Source: Lineus longissimus
Taxonomy: Eukaryota; Nemertea; Pilidiophora; Heteronemertea; Lineidae
DNA length: 64,000 bases
Direction of reading: 5' to 3'
Assembly (NCBI RefSeq): GCF_910592395.1
Contig: NC_088322.1
Coordinates: 2,912,001 to 2,976,000, forward strand
Shown here: positions 44,176 through 53,693 of the stretch, one piece after another
How the letters are laid out: every line of letters starts with the position of its first letter
Position numbering within the stretch: the stretch's first letter is position 1
The notes under the pieces: model-generated
Databases searched by the model: none
What the model was told of the DNA's origin: nothing
The model's input: only the letters and a program-made list of their open reading frames with translations
Made by a program: the position numbers and the translations under genes

Positions 44176-45432
44176 ATGGCCACTGGATATTTATTAAATA
44201 CAGATAGAGCACATAGAATTCCACTCGGTTTGAAAGCTGAGAGGCAGCATCACATCATTACTCATAATCCCTCTTCTGCTAATCCCAAAGAAACTTTGTA
44301 TGTTAGAATACCGGCATTGAGGGAGAATACATTTTTTGTACCTAAATCTCTTTATTTGTCTGCTGATGTAACCATTTCTGGTGATTCTAAAAATAGTGTT
44401 GTAAATAATCTTGGTAGAAATCTAATCTCAAAGATGGTGGTTAAGTGGGGAACAGAGCAGATATTTGACCTTGACGAATACAGCCATTTTTCTACATTTA
44501 AAGATCTGTGGCTAACTGGAGAAGAAAGGAATGACAGGGTTTTTCAGGGTATTCAATCAGAAAATCTTAGAGAATTAAGATCGGGAGTAGCTGAAGCTGA
44601 TGTCACTGGTGAAACAGCTAATGAAAAGACACTAAAGGAAGTGTTTGATAAGAAGTACAAAATACCATTAGATTTTGAATTATTCCACCATCATGCTTCA
44701 TTTTACAAGTTTCCAATTCAAGAAGATGTGATCATCGAGATTACTTTAGCACCAAAGGAGGAAATCATAGTCACCGCAACCACAGCTAGCATGGGCTACA
44801 AACTTGAAAATATTTGTTTTGATTACGACACGGTTACTAATAAGATGATTGCAAATCAACTGAGCAACAAGTACAACTCTGGTTTCTCGATATTTTATGA
44901 TTGGGTAGACCATTTTAAAACAGTTAATGTTACTGCTAATGAAACACTGATTAATGAGAACATCAACTTTCCAAGAATGTCAATTAAAGGATTATTGTTA
45001 TTATTTGTGTCTGACTATGCAGATGGAGCTAGAGATTCAGAGAAGTTTGAAAACCCTAACATAAGTAAAGTACAAATCACAATTGAGGGTGTTGCCAATC
45101 AGGTGTTCCCAGAAGGAATGAGAATGATGGATCAATGGGAGGAGATCAAGAAACACTTCATGTCTGAAGATTTGAAGAAAACTCATGACTGTAACATGAC
45201 AATGGAGAAATACTATGGTGATTCTAATCACTATGGTTTATGGTTGGACCTGAGAACTACTGAAGACAATAGATTACACGGATCAGGAAAGAAGCTCCAG
45301 AACACAAAAGATGGTATTCAATTATCTATTACAAAGAAATCTGGAAAGGGACCATACAAAATGCACATATTCGTGGTTTCTGATGCCCAGGTAAACATCC
45401 AGAATTCTCAGATTGCTTCACTCCAGCACTAA
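44176..45432 (+). CDS. double-jelly-roll major capsid protein
   Basis: 418 residues from the ATG in ACAAGATGGCC; an upstream in-frame ATG at 44116 adds 20 hydrophobic residues that look non-coding. Family-typical segments: an N-terminal VRIPALRENTFFVPKSLYL, a central MVVKWG, and near the C-terminus FENPNISKVQITIEGVANQV followed by EGMRMMDQWEE, a signature of Polinton capsid proteins. The protein is expected to form pseudo-hexameric capsomers. The frame is fully open, which suggests recent function. It is the first gene of the left end, on the same strand as the small TM and penton genes. Confidence 0.92.
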   Translation: MATGYLLNTDRAHRIPLGLKAERQHHIITHNPSSANPKETLYVRIPALRENTFFVPKSLYLSADVTISGDSKNSVVNNLGRNLISKMVVKWGTEQIFDLDEYSHFSTFKDLWLTGEERNDRVFQGIQSENLRELRSGVAEADVTGETANEKTLKEVFDKKYKIPLDFELFHHHASFYKFPIQEDVIIEITLAPKEEIIVTATTASMGYKLENICFDYDTVTNKMIANQLSNKYNSGFSIFYDWVDHFKTVNVTANETLINENINFPRMSIKGLLLLFVSDYADGARDSEKFENPNISKVQITIEGVANQVFPEGMRMMDQWEEIKKHFMSEDLKKTHDCNMTMEKYYGDSNHYGLWLDLRTTEDNRLHGSGKKLQNTKDGIQLSITKKSGKGPYKMHIFVVSDAQVNIQNSQIASLQH

Positions 45433-45484
45433 GGTGCTGAAAGAAACAAAGTTCGCTACAACATTAGATTTTCATCCTAATTAA

Positions 45485-45723
45485 ATGGATACACCTGGAA
45501 AGAAAGATATCATAAATACACTGTATCAAAGTTTACTGTTGGCATCAACAACAATATTGGTTACTCTATGTTACTGAAAAGGTTCTTGAGAATCAATATC
45601 GGTCCCCCAAGTCAGGCCAACCTAGAGGAAATTATTAAACTGGGTGGAACTGTAGCTATTAGTAATGGAACATTAGAGTACCTTTACGATCAAGGAATCC
45701 TACCCAGAAATATTATGAAGTAA
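45485..45723 (+). pseudogene. small single-TM protein between capsid and penton genes, frameshifted
   Basis: Starts in AATTAAATGG. The first frame encodes MDTPGKKDIIN and a hydrophobic helix (SLLLASTTILVTL), then stops at 45575-45577. The -1 frame, open from about 45568 to the TAA at 45721, continues with LLKRFLRINIGPPSQANLEE and ends PRNIMK. I infer one ~79-residue gene with a 1-bp indel; two tiny genes are less likely. Small membrane proteins next to capsid genes are common in related viruses, but I know no exact homologue. Confidence 0.5.
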
Positions 45724-45742
45724 GAATAATTTACTTAACTAA

Positions 45743-46510
45743 ATGGTAACTGTAATGAACATCGATTCCAGCGACTACCCGGATCAGAGTTCAAGTGATT
45801 TAACAGTCAATCTCAAGACTGAAATTCAAGATGCATGTAGCATCACTTTAACTTTTGCAGTAATACCTTGTACATTTTACAACATCAGTGCGGCCAGGGA
45901 GAATAACCGAATCAAAGTTAAGGGGTTTGATGTGGCAGAGATTACGCTACCAGATGGTCTCTATGACCTACAGAGCTTTTCAAAAGTATTTGCGGAGAAT
46001 TTGAAAGAAAATAGTATGAGTCGAGGTGCTGTCAGATTTGACCTTGAAGAACCAACAGGTAAGGCAATATTAAAGTTCCTAAAGAGAAAAAATGAGGAGC
46101 ATTATCAGATCTATTTTATTGGTAAAAGCAATGAGTTATTTGGCATGAAAACAGAATGGCCTTACCCTTTAGACAATAAAAGTAAGGATGATGTTGTAAG
46201 CGAGAAACCCATCAATTTTAGACCAATTAACCATTTTGTTTTTCACTGTGACATAGTCGAATCTACTAGTGTATTAAGTAATGGTGAAACATCTGATGTG
46301 CTAACTACAAGACCAATGAAATAAGCTAATTTTGGGGATTTAATAGCATACACCTTTGAGAAACCAATAGCAATTCCCTGTAAACCAAGATTCAATAAGC
46401 TGAATATTCGCTTAACGGATGAAAAAGGTGACATCATCGATCTTAATGGTCATAATGTACAGTACCAATTGGTATTAACTCGAGCTATGCTCTCAGGGAC
46501 ACATCATTGA
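45743..46510 (+). pseudogene. penton-like minor capsid protein with an internal TAA
   Basis: Starts in TTAACTAAATGG. The frame is open to TAA at 46322-46324 (193 codons), then continues in the same frame to TGA at 46508-46510. The second part holds FEKPIAIPCKPRFNKLNIRL and LTDEKGDIIDLNG, the family's C-terminal strand motif, so the TAA is a nonsense mutation inside a ~255-residue gene. N-terminal features are MNIDSSDYP and CSITLTFAVIPCTFYNIS. The last codons lie in a hairpin GAGC-TAT-GCTC (46482-46492) related to the nano-repeat. The vertex-protein role is from the family. Confidence 0.75.
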
Positions 46511-46512
46511 AA

Positions 46513-47151
46513 TTAAAATTCATTGGAATTAAATGGCTTTTGATGTGAAAGAGTAAATCCAAATGGATGTTGTAGTCTAATGATCAGTTTTGATCCTTTT
46601 TTCATCTTAAGTTCTTCTATGTAGTACTGTCTTTTCTCCTTAGGAATAACACTGTTTTCTTCTAAGGCATCTTTCATGGCTGATTCATCCTTATTAAAAA
46701 ATAATACTAAAATTCTTATGTTCTCTCTGTAGTCCTTGACAACTGAATTGTACTTCTGAACTAGTAACCAAACAGTAAGATTGTAGTGCCTGCCAGAAAA
46801 GGCAAGATTACATAACTCGGACACCTTCTTTTTTGTGTCTCTCAAATTAGCACAGTCATCAATTAGGAATAATGTGTTAGAACCAGCAAAGGTCAGAGTA
46901 GCAAATTGAAGCACAAGGTCCAAATTACTGGCCACCGCTTCGGGATTAACTATGTAGACGCTCTTGTCTTGGTAAATCCATTTCCTGTCATATGTCTTAT
47001 TGTTGAAATATGTTGGACAGAAAATGACTATGTTTTGGAATTTGTGTCGATACTCCTTTTCTAAGAGGTCAAGGGCAAAATATGTCTTACCACAATTGGT
47101 GACACCAGAAATTAGCATGTTATGTGGCTCGTAAATAAATACGTCACCCAT
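46513..47151 (-). CDS. genome-packaging ATPase (FtsK/HerA type)
   Basis: 212 residues, open. Walker A is SGVTNCGKTYF (residues ~15-25) and Walker B is NTLFLIDDCAN (~94-104). A downstream SGRHYNLTVWLLVQ matches the sensor region of Polinton and adenovirus-like ATPases. It would pump DNA into the preformed capsid. It is transcribed divergently from integrase with only 4 bp between the two start codons, in the palindrome CCATTTAAATGG. Confidence 0.93.
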   Translation of the reverse strand: MGDVFIYEPHNMLISGVTNCGKTYFALDLLEKEYRHKFQNIVIFCPTYFNNKTYDRKWIYQDKSVYIVNPEAVASNLDLVLQFATLTFAGSNTLFLIDDCANLRDTKKKVSELCNLAFSGRHYNLTVWLLVQKYNSVVKDYRENIRILVLFFNKDESAMKDALEENSVIPKEKRQYYIEELKMKKGSKLIIRLQHPFGFTLSHQKPFNSNEF

Positions 47152-47159
47152 TTAAATGG
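47148..47159. promoter_or_regulatory. palindromic start region shared by ATPase and integrase
   Basis: CCATTTAAATGG is a perfect 12-bp palindrome that supplies both start codons, each preceded by TTTAA or TTAAA. The TAAATG context recurs at other element genes, so this may be a minimal bidirectional promoter. Function is inferred. Confidence 0.45.
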
Positions 47160-48277
47160 ATGTAAAGGATGACACACAGCAGTATCTAAGGGATTTGTAC
47201 TACAACCCCGAGAGTCCCGTGGCTTACAGTTCTTTGAGTAAGATGTGGAAACAGGTCAAGGAAGATGGTAAACTTATTAAACAAAAAGAAGTTAAAGAAT
47301 TTCTAGAAACACTACCAACTCACCAACTACACAAACCGGCCATTAAGAAATTCACCTTCAGGAAAACAATGGTATCGTACATCGATCAACAGTGGCAAGC
47401 CGACCTGGTTGACATGCAGAAATTCGAGAGTAAGAATAAAGGTTTCAGATTCATTTTAACAGTCATAGATCTATTCAGTCGTTTTTCTTGGGTTCTAGCT
47501 GTTAAGAGTAAGAGGGGAGAAGAAATCAGAGACGCATTCAAATTGATTTTCAGGACTTCGTCCAAGGAGCAAAGCTCTAGAGAAGCAAAACCAGAAAAGA
47601 TCCAGTTTGATGACGGTACAGAATTCTACAACAAACACTTCAAGGAACTCTTAACAGAAAATGACATAGAATGGTTCTCTACAAAATCTGATAAGAAGGC
47701 AGCGGTAGTAGAAAGATTCAACAGGACTCTTAAAGAAAAAATGTGGCGTTATTTCACTGCTAAGGAGACAGACAAGTGGATTGATGTTCTGGATGACTTG
47801 GTCAGTGGCTACAACAACACATTTCACTCATCAATAGGTATAAAACCTGTAGACGCCAGAAAGATGGAAAACGAAGGAGCTGTGTGGTACAATCTTTACG
47901 GTCTTCACCTCAAAAAAACCTTTGGTGATACAAAGTACAAAGTAGGTGACAGTGTAAGAATTTCAAAGTACAAGTCCATTTTCGGTAAAGGTTACATGCC
48001 CAACTTCACTGAGGAAGTATTCCAAATCAAACATATCATCTTCACTCACCCTATCGTCTACAAACTTGAAGATTATCATAAAGAGGAAAATCAAGGATAT
48101 TTCTATGAAGAGGAATTGAGTTATGTTCCTAATCCTGACCAGCTAGAGTACAAGATCGAGAAAATCTTGAGGTACAAGACCAGTAAAGGCAAGAAATATG
48201 GATTAGTGAAGTGGAAGGGATACAGTGATAAATTCAATGAATGGTTACCAGTTTCTGATATCAAATCATTGAAATGA
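47156..48277 (+). CDS. int: Polinton integrase (rve core, chromodomain)
   Basis: 373 residues, open. The retroviral-type core has D83 in QWQADLVDM, D152 in FDDGTEF and E186 in AAVVERFNRTLKEK; D-to-E spacing is 33 by my count, close to the usual 35. A C-terminal chromodomain (~331-373) reads YKIEKILRYK, GLVKWKGYSDKFNEWLP. It would insert element ends into the genome. Between the second strand and D152 is an unusual insert (TSSKEQSS) encoded by a perfect double hairpin (47553-47577). Known relatives include the nematode protein F54H12.3. Confidence 0.95.
   Translation: MDVKDDTQQYLRDLYYNPESPVAYSSLSKMWKQVKEDGKLIKQKEVKEFLETLPTHQLHKPAIKKFTFRKTMVSYIDQQWQADLVDMQKFESKNKGFRFILTVIDLFSRFSWVLAVKSKRGEEIRDAFKLIFRTSSKEQSSREAKPEKIQFDDGTEFYNKHFKELLTENDIEWFSTKSDKKAAVVERFNRTLKEKMWRYFTAKETDKWIDVLDDLVSGYNNTFHSSIGIKPVDARKMENEGAVWYNLYGLHLKKTFGDTKYKVGDSVRISKYKSIFGKGYMPNFTEEVFQIKHIIFTHPIVYKLEDYHKEENQGYFYEEELSYVPNPDQLEYKIEKILRYKTSKGKKYGLVKWKGYSDKFNEWLPVSDIKSLK
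47553..47577 (+). repeat. paired-hairpin nano-repeat in the integrase gene
   Basis: GGAC-TTC-GTCC, spacer AAG, GAGC-AAA-GCTC. It encodes TSSKEQSS just before the second catalytic Asp region. Confidence 0.65.
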
Positions 48278-48362
48278 AATAAAGTCTCTAAAGTTACTTA
48301 AGTCACAAGAACAAGTTCGAAAAACGCAATTAAAAAAAATGTCCTACTAAATAAAGAAAGAA

Positions 48363-49289
48363 ATGGAGGGAGAAATATTTAATGCTACTGTCAATGTGTA
48401 TCAGCAACAACCTATGTATCAGCAGCAACCTATGTTTCAGCAGCAACCTATGTATCAGCCACAACCAGTAATTTCAGGACCTACTGTGTTTTGTGTTAAA
48501 TGCTACGAAAAGAAACCTGAAATTAAATTTGGAAAGAACAGACGTAATAAACTACTTGATTACTGTAAAGAATGTGGTTCAACTGAAATCAAGGGATGTA
48601 ATAAATGTTATGAAAATAAATTACTAAGTGATGGTGAATTTGGTAAAAATGGAAATAGAGGTAACTGCAGATCATGTTTTAATTCATATTACAAAAAGGA
48701 TTACCTTGACCAAAATGGTAATAGAGACAGACACAAAATTAGGGTTGGTCTTAACCGCATTTCTAAGGGAGAGTGTACTGGTAATTCATCATTCAATCTA
48801 GGATGTACAGACAGTTTCTTCTCACAGTGGTTAGAGTACCAGAGGAGTCTATCTCCAATAGTAGAAGAAGAGTTGGATCATGTCTTACCAATCAAGGAAT
48901 TCAAAGATAAACCTGAACTGTGCTTTGCTTGGTTTAACATGAGACCAATGGAAAAGACAGAAAACATACAGAAGAGTGCTACAGTAGACTACACACTATT
49001 TAAGGATCAATTGGATAGGTCAATGGATTTCATGGAAAAAATGAGAAGTGAAAACTGGTTTGTCTCTCGAGACAAGAATGTGATACCAGATTGGAAAACA
49101 GTGATATCACAGCATTTCGGGGATTATCTTTGTGATGAAAATATGATTTTGCTTAATAAATTATCTAATTTGAATAACAACATGATAATGAACCAGAACA
49201 TTAACATATGTAGTATGACAGAAATGATAAACGAGATGATTAAGTTGAGTAATAGACTTAATAGAAATTTACTCTTTGCAGTGAATTGA
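48363..49289 (+). CDS. zinc-finger plus HNH-like protein
   Basis: 308 residues. A Gln/Pro/Met-rich head with tandem QQQPM units, then several CxxC pairs (CVKC, CKEC, CNKC, CRSC) forming one or two zinc clusters, then LDHVLPIKEF...FAWFNMRPMEKTENIQKS. This has the DH...N...N..K pattern of HNH endonucleases. The C-terminal ~90 residues are Asn/Met-rich and helical. Similar zinc-plus-HNH proteins occur in large DNA viruses and phages; a DNA-cleaving or recombination role is plausible but unproven. It starts in AAAGAAATGG after an 85-bp spacer. Confidence 0.65.
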   Translation: MEGEIFNATVNVYQQQPMYQQQPMFQQQPMYQPQPVISGPTVFCVKCYEKKPEIKFGKNRRNKLLDYCKECGSTEIKGCNKCYENKLLSDGEFGKNGNRGNCRSCFNSYYKKDYLDQNGNRDRHKIRVGLNRISKGECTGNSSFNLGCTDSFFSQWLEYQRSLSPIVEEELDHVLPIKEFKDKPELCFAWFNMRPMEKTENIQKSATVDYTLFKDQLDRSMDFMEKMRSENWFVSRDKNVIPDWKTVISQHFGDYLCDENMILLNKLSNLNNNMIMNQNINICSMTEMINEMIKLSNRLNRNLLFAVN

Positions 49290-49316
49290 TTTGACTTTGT
49301 CTTTTGACTTAATTAA

Positions 49317-49580
49317 ATGAGCATAACATGGGGTTACACTAAAAGACCAAAGAATTGGAAAGATAGGTTAGAACACTTTTACAAAAAACTAGATGAGCTT
49401 GACAAGCAAGACGTGGAGAATCCACCAGTTGTGGAGAATCCACCTTCTAGGCCTAGGAGATCTACTTCAGGCAGTACTTTGTCCTCAGCAAAAGAGTTGA
49501 GCTTTGATCCAAAGATAAAGCCCTCTAATGCTAATAGTAATAAACTTATTTCTGGTGTTGATTCTAGTTTTTCACATTAG
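49317..49580 (+). CDS. small hypothetical protein
   Basis: 87 residues starting in TTAATTAAATGA. A basic, Trp-containing N-terminus (WGYTKRPKNWKDRLEHFYKK) followed by a Pro/Ser-rich tail with a VENPPVVENPP duplication. No relative recognised. The same leader motif and tight packing (27 bp and 18 bp to its neighbours) support a real gene. Confidence 0.5.
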   Translation: MSITWGYTKRPKNWKDRLEHFYKKLDELDKQDVENPPVVENPPSRPRRSTSGSTLSSAKELSFDPKIKPSNANSNKLISGVDSSFSH

Positions 49581-49598
49581 TTTTTTAAACTTAATTAA

Positions 49599-50383
49599 AT
49601 GGAAGACAGAAGTAGGCTTTATCCTGATTTGAGTAATGAACAGAATACCGGGACAGTAAACCCGGACTACGTCCAGAGAGTTCAACCAGACCCTCAGTCT
49701 TTCAGGCTTAATGCAATTAGTGATGTTAAGAAGTTCTTTGAGTGCGAAATTGAATGCAGGAGAAAGATATTTTTAAAATACAAAAAAGCTTTTGATGTGA
49801 TTACTGGCATAAGCCATTTCCTTAATTTTGCCAGCATTGCAGCTGGCTCTGTTGGTGTTTCCGCTCTAGCTGGTGTCATCACGGCTCCGATAGGTTTAGC
49901 TCTGGGTGGCGTAACAATAGGTAGTGCCATTATTTCATCGGCCATAGGCTGGGAGAAAAAGAATATTCTAAGGAAAATTGAAAAACATGAGAAGATAAGC
50001 ATGTTGGCCATTTCCAAACTGAACTCAATCAATGATTTGGTCAGTAAAGCCTTAACCGATTCTCACATATCTACAGAGGAATTCGGTTTAATACTCAAGG
50101 AGAAGGAGAAATACATTTCGATGAAAAATGCCATTAGGAAAAAACAAAGGGAGACCAATTCCAATGTCGATGTAGAGTCTCTCAAAAAAACCTTTTTAGA
50201 ACAAGGAAAAAAGATAGCTCAGACAGAGATGCTAGAAAAACTAAAAGTTCAGTAAATCAAACAGGACTAAATAGTCCTAATCCTAATGTGGTGTATCACT
50301 ATCACTATCACCATGACTTCGGTGTTAGGGGTGAATTTCCGCCAGTGCCACTACCATCAGCGCCACCATATTCATTAGTTTAA
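49599..50383 (+). CDS. glycine-rich membrane protein with candidate -1 frameshift extension
   Basis: Zero frame: 218 residues, starting in TTAATTAAATGG and ending at TAA 50253-50255. It has a helical N-terminal part (LNAISDVKKFFECEIE), a long Ala/Gly hydrophobic hairpin (AGSVGVSALAGVITAPIG, then LGGVTIGSAIISSAIG), then charged helices. At 50207-50213 is A-AAA-AAG, the classic slippery heptamer, in the correct phase. The -1 frame is then open for 56 codons to TAA at 50381-50383 and encodes HYHYHH and a Pro-rich end with PSAPPY. Element 1 has the same arrangement (7589-7783) with different sequence, arguing for conserved use. Without frameshifting, the protein ends 13 codons after the site. A membrane-active virion role is inferred. 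Confidence 0.65.
49664..49674 (+). repeat. single hairpin of the nano-repeat family
   Basis: GGAC-TAC-GTCC followed by AGAGAG. Shares AACCCGGACTACGTCCAGAG with the polymerase copy at 53643-53672; the second hairpin is missing. Confidence 0.5.
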
Positions 50384-53279
50384 TAAAGATTTTGCACTCA
50401 AGCGAAGTTTGAAACGCTGTAATCTATGTAGCCTTCATAATACATTCCAAATGGTAACGTTCTTATTCCATCTTCAAGTATGAACCTCTTATCATCAATA
50501 GGACTGAGGCTTTTTTGTCAACTTCTTCCAAATAGATTTGGTGTTTATCTGATCTTAAGTGTCTCATCTTGTGGTAAAATGACATACTCTTTTCAAGACA
50601 ATCAACATAGTCATCAAATGAAATATTTCTCTTTACTACATTCTTGGCAATACCCTTTAATTTCTTAGAATCGTAATCTTTTGTCCTGTAAGCATACATC
50701 TTACTTCTCAGGGCAATGAATTCAGTCATCTCGACTCCTCCTAACTCATCCTTGAAATAAGCTGGCACCTTCTTCTTACTGGTGTCATAGAGTGGATGAT
50801 CTTTTGGATAATTACTGAAGTCAAAATAGTGTTTCAACTCCTTTAAGTCTTTAGTTAAGTCATCAGTATTAATGTTAAGTACAAAGGAATCTGTATCTAG
50901 ATACAGTAGTTCAATATTTTTCTCACCAAAGTACGGTTGAAGAACTTCATAATAGAATTCATACATTAATAATTTAGACAATTCAAGTACTGAAGCTCCT
51001 ATGTAGATTGGTTTGTTGAATTTCATTGATGTTTTCCTCATGCTAATAGCAGCATTCTGTTCGTCAAATACGCATATCGATGAAAACCTGGGATTGGCCA
51101 TTACACTCCTGGCTCTCTCCCCGTCCGTTACCAATTCTATTTCCACCCTGTTCCTTACATTCTCACAAGTCTTTCCGTAGAAAGCATTATTCATGAGCTT
51201 GAAATAGTCTTTCTCAAAATCAGTCTTAGAATCCATACGTCTTTTAGTATTAAAATCAATGTATGGTGCTAACCACTTTGATTGTTTAAAACATATCACC
51301 GAATGAACCCTCTTAAGTACCATTCCGTGCTTGAGGTAAAATTGTAGCATTCTGTAATGCACTACTATATAATTAGTTTTATCCTTTTGTGTTAGTATTA
51401 GTTACTCTACGTTTGATCTTTTATCATCGCCCAGTAACTCTCTCTAGTAAGGACTTAATTCATCATCTTCAATAAAGAGAGATTCGGGACAGAATGGAAA
51501 GTTCCTTGACTTAAATTTAATATTTCCTGGATACTCCAAATCCACCTCTAAGAAGTAGCCTACTTCACTATCACTTGGAATTGCCATAATCTGCTCTTTA
51601 CTAATAACATTCATGTTAAGTGGATCAATATCTATCATTTCAAAACTACCATAGGGTTGAGGTTCCATCATGGCCCATCCGTAAAGATTGTTTGCGTCTA
51701 CGTAGAGTAGTTTGTGGTGTTCATCTGCCTTGACATGTCTTGTTCCCATAACACCCGAAATTCCACCTCGTATTGCTTTCTCAAAAGTAAGTAAGATGTT
51801 GGTATCAGTCAGTAGTTCTAGGTTTATTCCTGTGTACTTCAAACCAGCTTGCCAGGTTAGGCCTGGTGCCGAGTAACAGTGACATGGATCTATCTGAAAG
51901 TAGTTCAAATTGACATCCCTGAATTTCTCAAATAAATCAGCTAAAAGGATCACATCAGTTTTGAGGTAGAGGTCAATGAACTCACCGTGATTCCTGATCT
52001 TGAAATGATCCCATATTACCTTAGCCTCATCATAGGCAGAATCAGGTGTCATTTCATTTTTCAATTCGTGAAAAAACATAGACTTTTCTAGGTAAGTGAC
52101 ATTGTAGCTTTCATGTGATGTGTAAAAAGAGTAAGGTACTGAACCCTTCTTCCTCAATAGTTTAAAATCAATGGTATTTGGGAACTTCTGTCTCGTAATT
52201 TTAAAGTCATCATCCAGCATTGATTTGGTTATGTTGTCTAAACTGGACTGCATGAATCTGTACGAGTCCAAAAACCTGAAACAACCGAACTGAAATGACA
52301 TGTATTCCTCTGCTGTTTTGGCAAGTAATTTCAGTTTCTTGTACTTCGGTAGTTTAGTCATTAAGTCTTTAATAAACAGGTGTGAATCATAATTACTAAG
52401 ATTGTGAAAAAATACTGGAACGAACATGGCTTTATTTTCATTCAAATTGCATGAGCTGTGAGCAGCACCTCGATATCTACCACTGTAGTGATCGTGATCC
52501 TTGACCTTGTCATATCCTAAAGGTTGATTACAGTAATAACATTGTGTTTCTAATTGATATTTCTGCCAGTCTTCATCTGTCATTGTTAGAGGAAAGTTAC
52601 AGTTCAATAAATTAGAGAATTGTTCTTCCAGCCTGATTAACCAGTTACAGAACACATCTACAACATCAGCACCCCTGTGAGACACATACTGGCTACTGTA
52701 AAGTTGTGGGTAGTCTGAGTGAACATAAACACCAACAGCTGATTCATGATGTTTGAATAGCTTCTTTGAACTCGGTTCTTTCATCATAGGTGGCTCTACT
52801 GATACTACTGGCTCGCTTATTGATTCAAAATCAGCATAGATTACAAATGGAACTCTATTTTTAAATGAGTGTTTTTTTCAAATTTAAGCTGTGACCATTT
52901 ACTGTTAGGTGGAGGCAGACTGATCTTACAGTAATCGTGTTCTCCACATTTCTTTTTATGATTGTCTAGTGTAGACTTCCTGTAAAAGTAATTCATGCAT
53001 CTCCTGCAAAGATACACTCTATGAGCGAGTGACCTGAAGAAAAGATTGATGTCTCTTATGTACATGAAATGGTCCTTGAAATAGAGCAGATCAATGACAT
53101 CATCATCGTCATAATTCTTGGACAGGTAGAGAGGTTCTAGTTTTGCGGCATAAATGCTTTTAGCCCATTCGTTCTCTAACTTGAACACATTAATTTTGAG
53201 ATTATTATCACTCTCTATCTTAGGGATATCTTTTTGAATACATACAGGAAATGATTCTATTTTGATATCAGTAGTTTTC

Positions 53280-53304
53280 GAACTCTGTTCTCGTGACGAA
53301 GTCA
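53280..53304 (-). repeat. paired-hairpin nano-repeat in polB, copy A
   Basis: Minus strand: TGAC-TTC-GTCA, spacer CGA, GAAC-AGA-GTTC. Both stems differ from the consensus by paired, compensating changes. Encodes TSSREQSS. Confidence 0.65.
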
Positions 53305-53642
53305 TTTCTAGCATGTCAGTAGTGATATTAAATGTACTCTCAGGATTTTCCTTTAGATATTTAGCGGCCAATAAAGACCAGAGAAAACATTTATTGTCAT
53401 TGGACTCCACATTAATTGCAGCTTTTGTTTTAAATGGTAATTTAGTGTAATGACCACCTTTACACCTCTTGTAAGAACAGATGGTCATGTTACAAGACTC
53501 TATTTTATTTAAAGTAAGTCCAGACCCTTGAAAGTACCTTTCCTCAATCTGTGTCTTAATGTAGTTTAACTGGTTGGTTATGGCATAAATTGCCTGGTTC
53601 CTTGAAATTATGCTTTCCATTGGAGACTGTATGGGGTGTGTC

Positions 53643-53667
53643 GAGCTATGCTCTCTGGACGTAGTCC
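53643..53667 (-). repeat. paired-hairpin nano-repeat in polB, copy B
   Basis: Minus strand: GGAC-TAC-GTCC, spacer AGA, GAGC-ATA-GCTC. Encodes TTSREHSS within a ~24-residue insert absent from element 1. Confidence 0.65.
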
Positions 53668-53693
53668 GGGTTACACTTTCACCCTGACGATCA

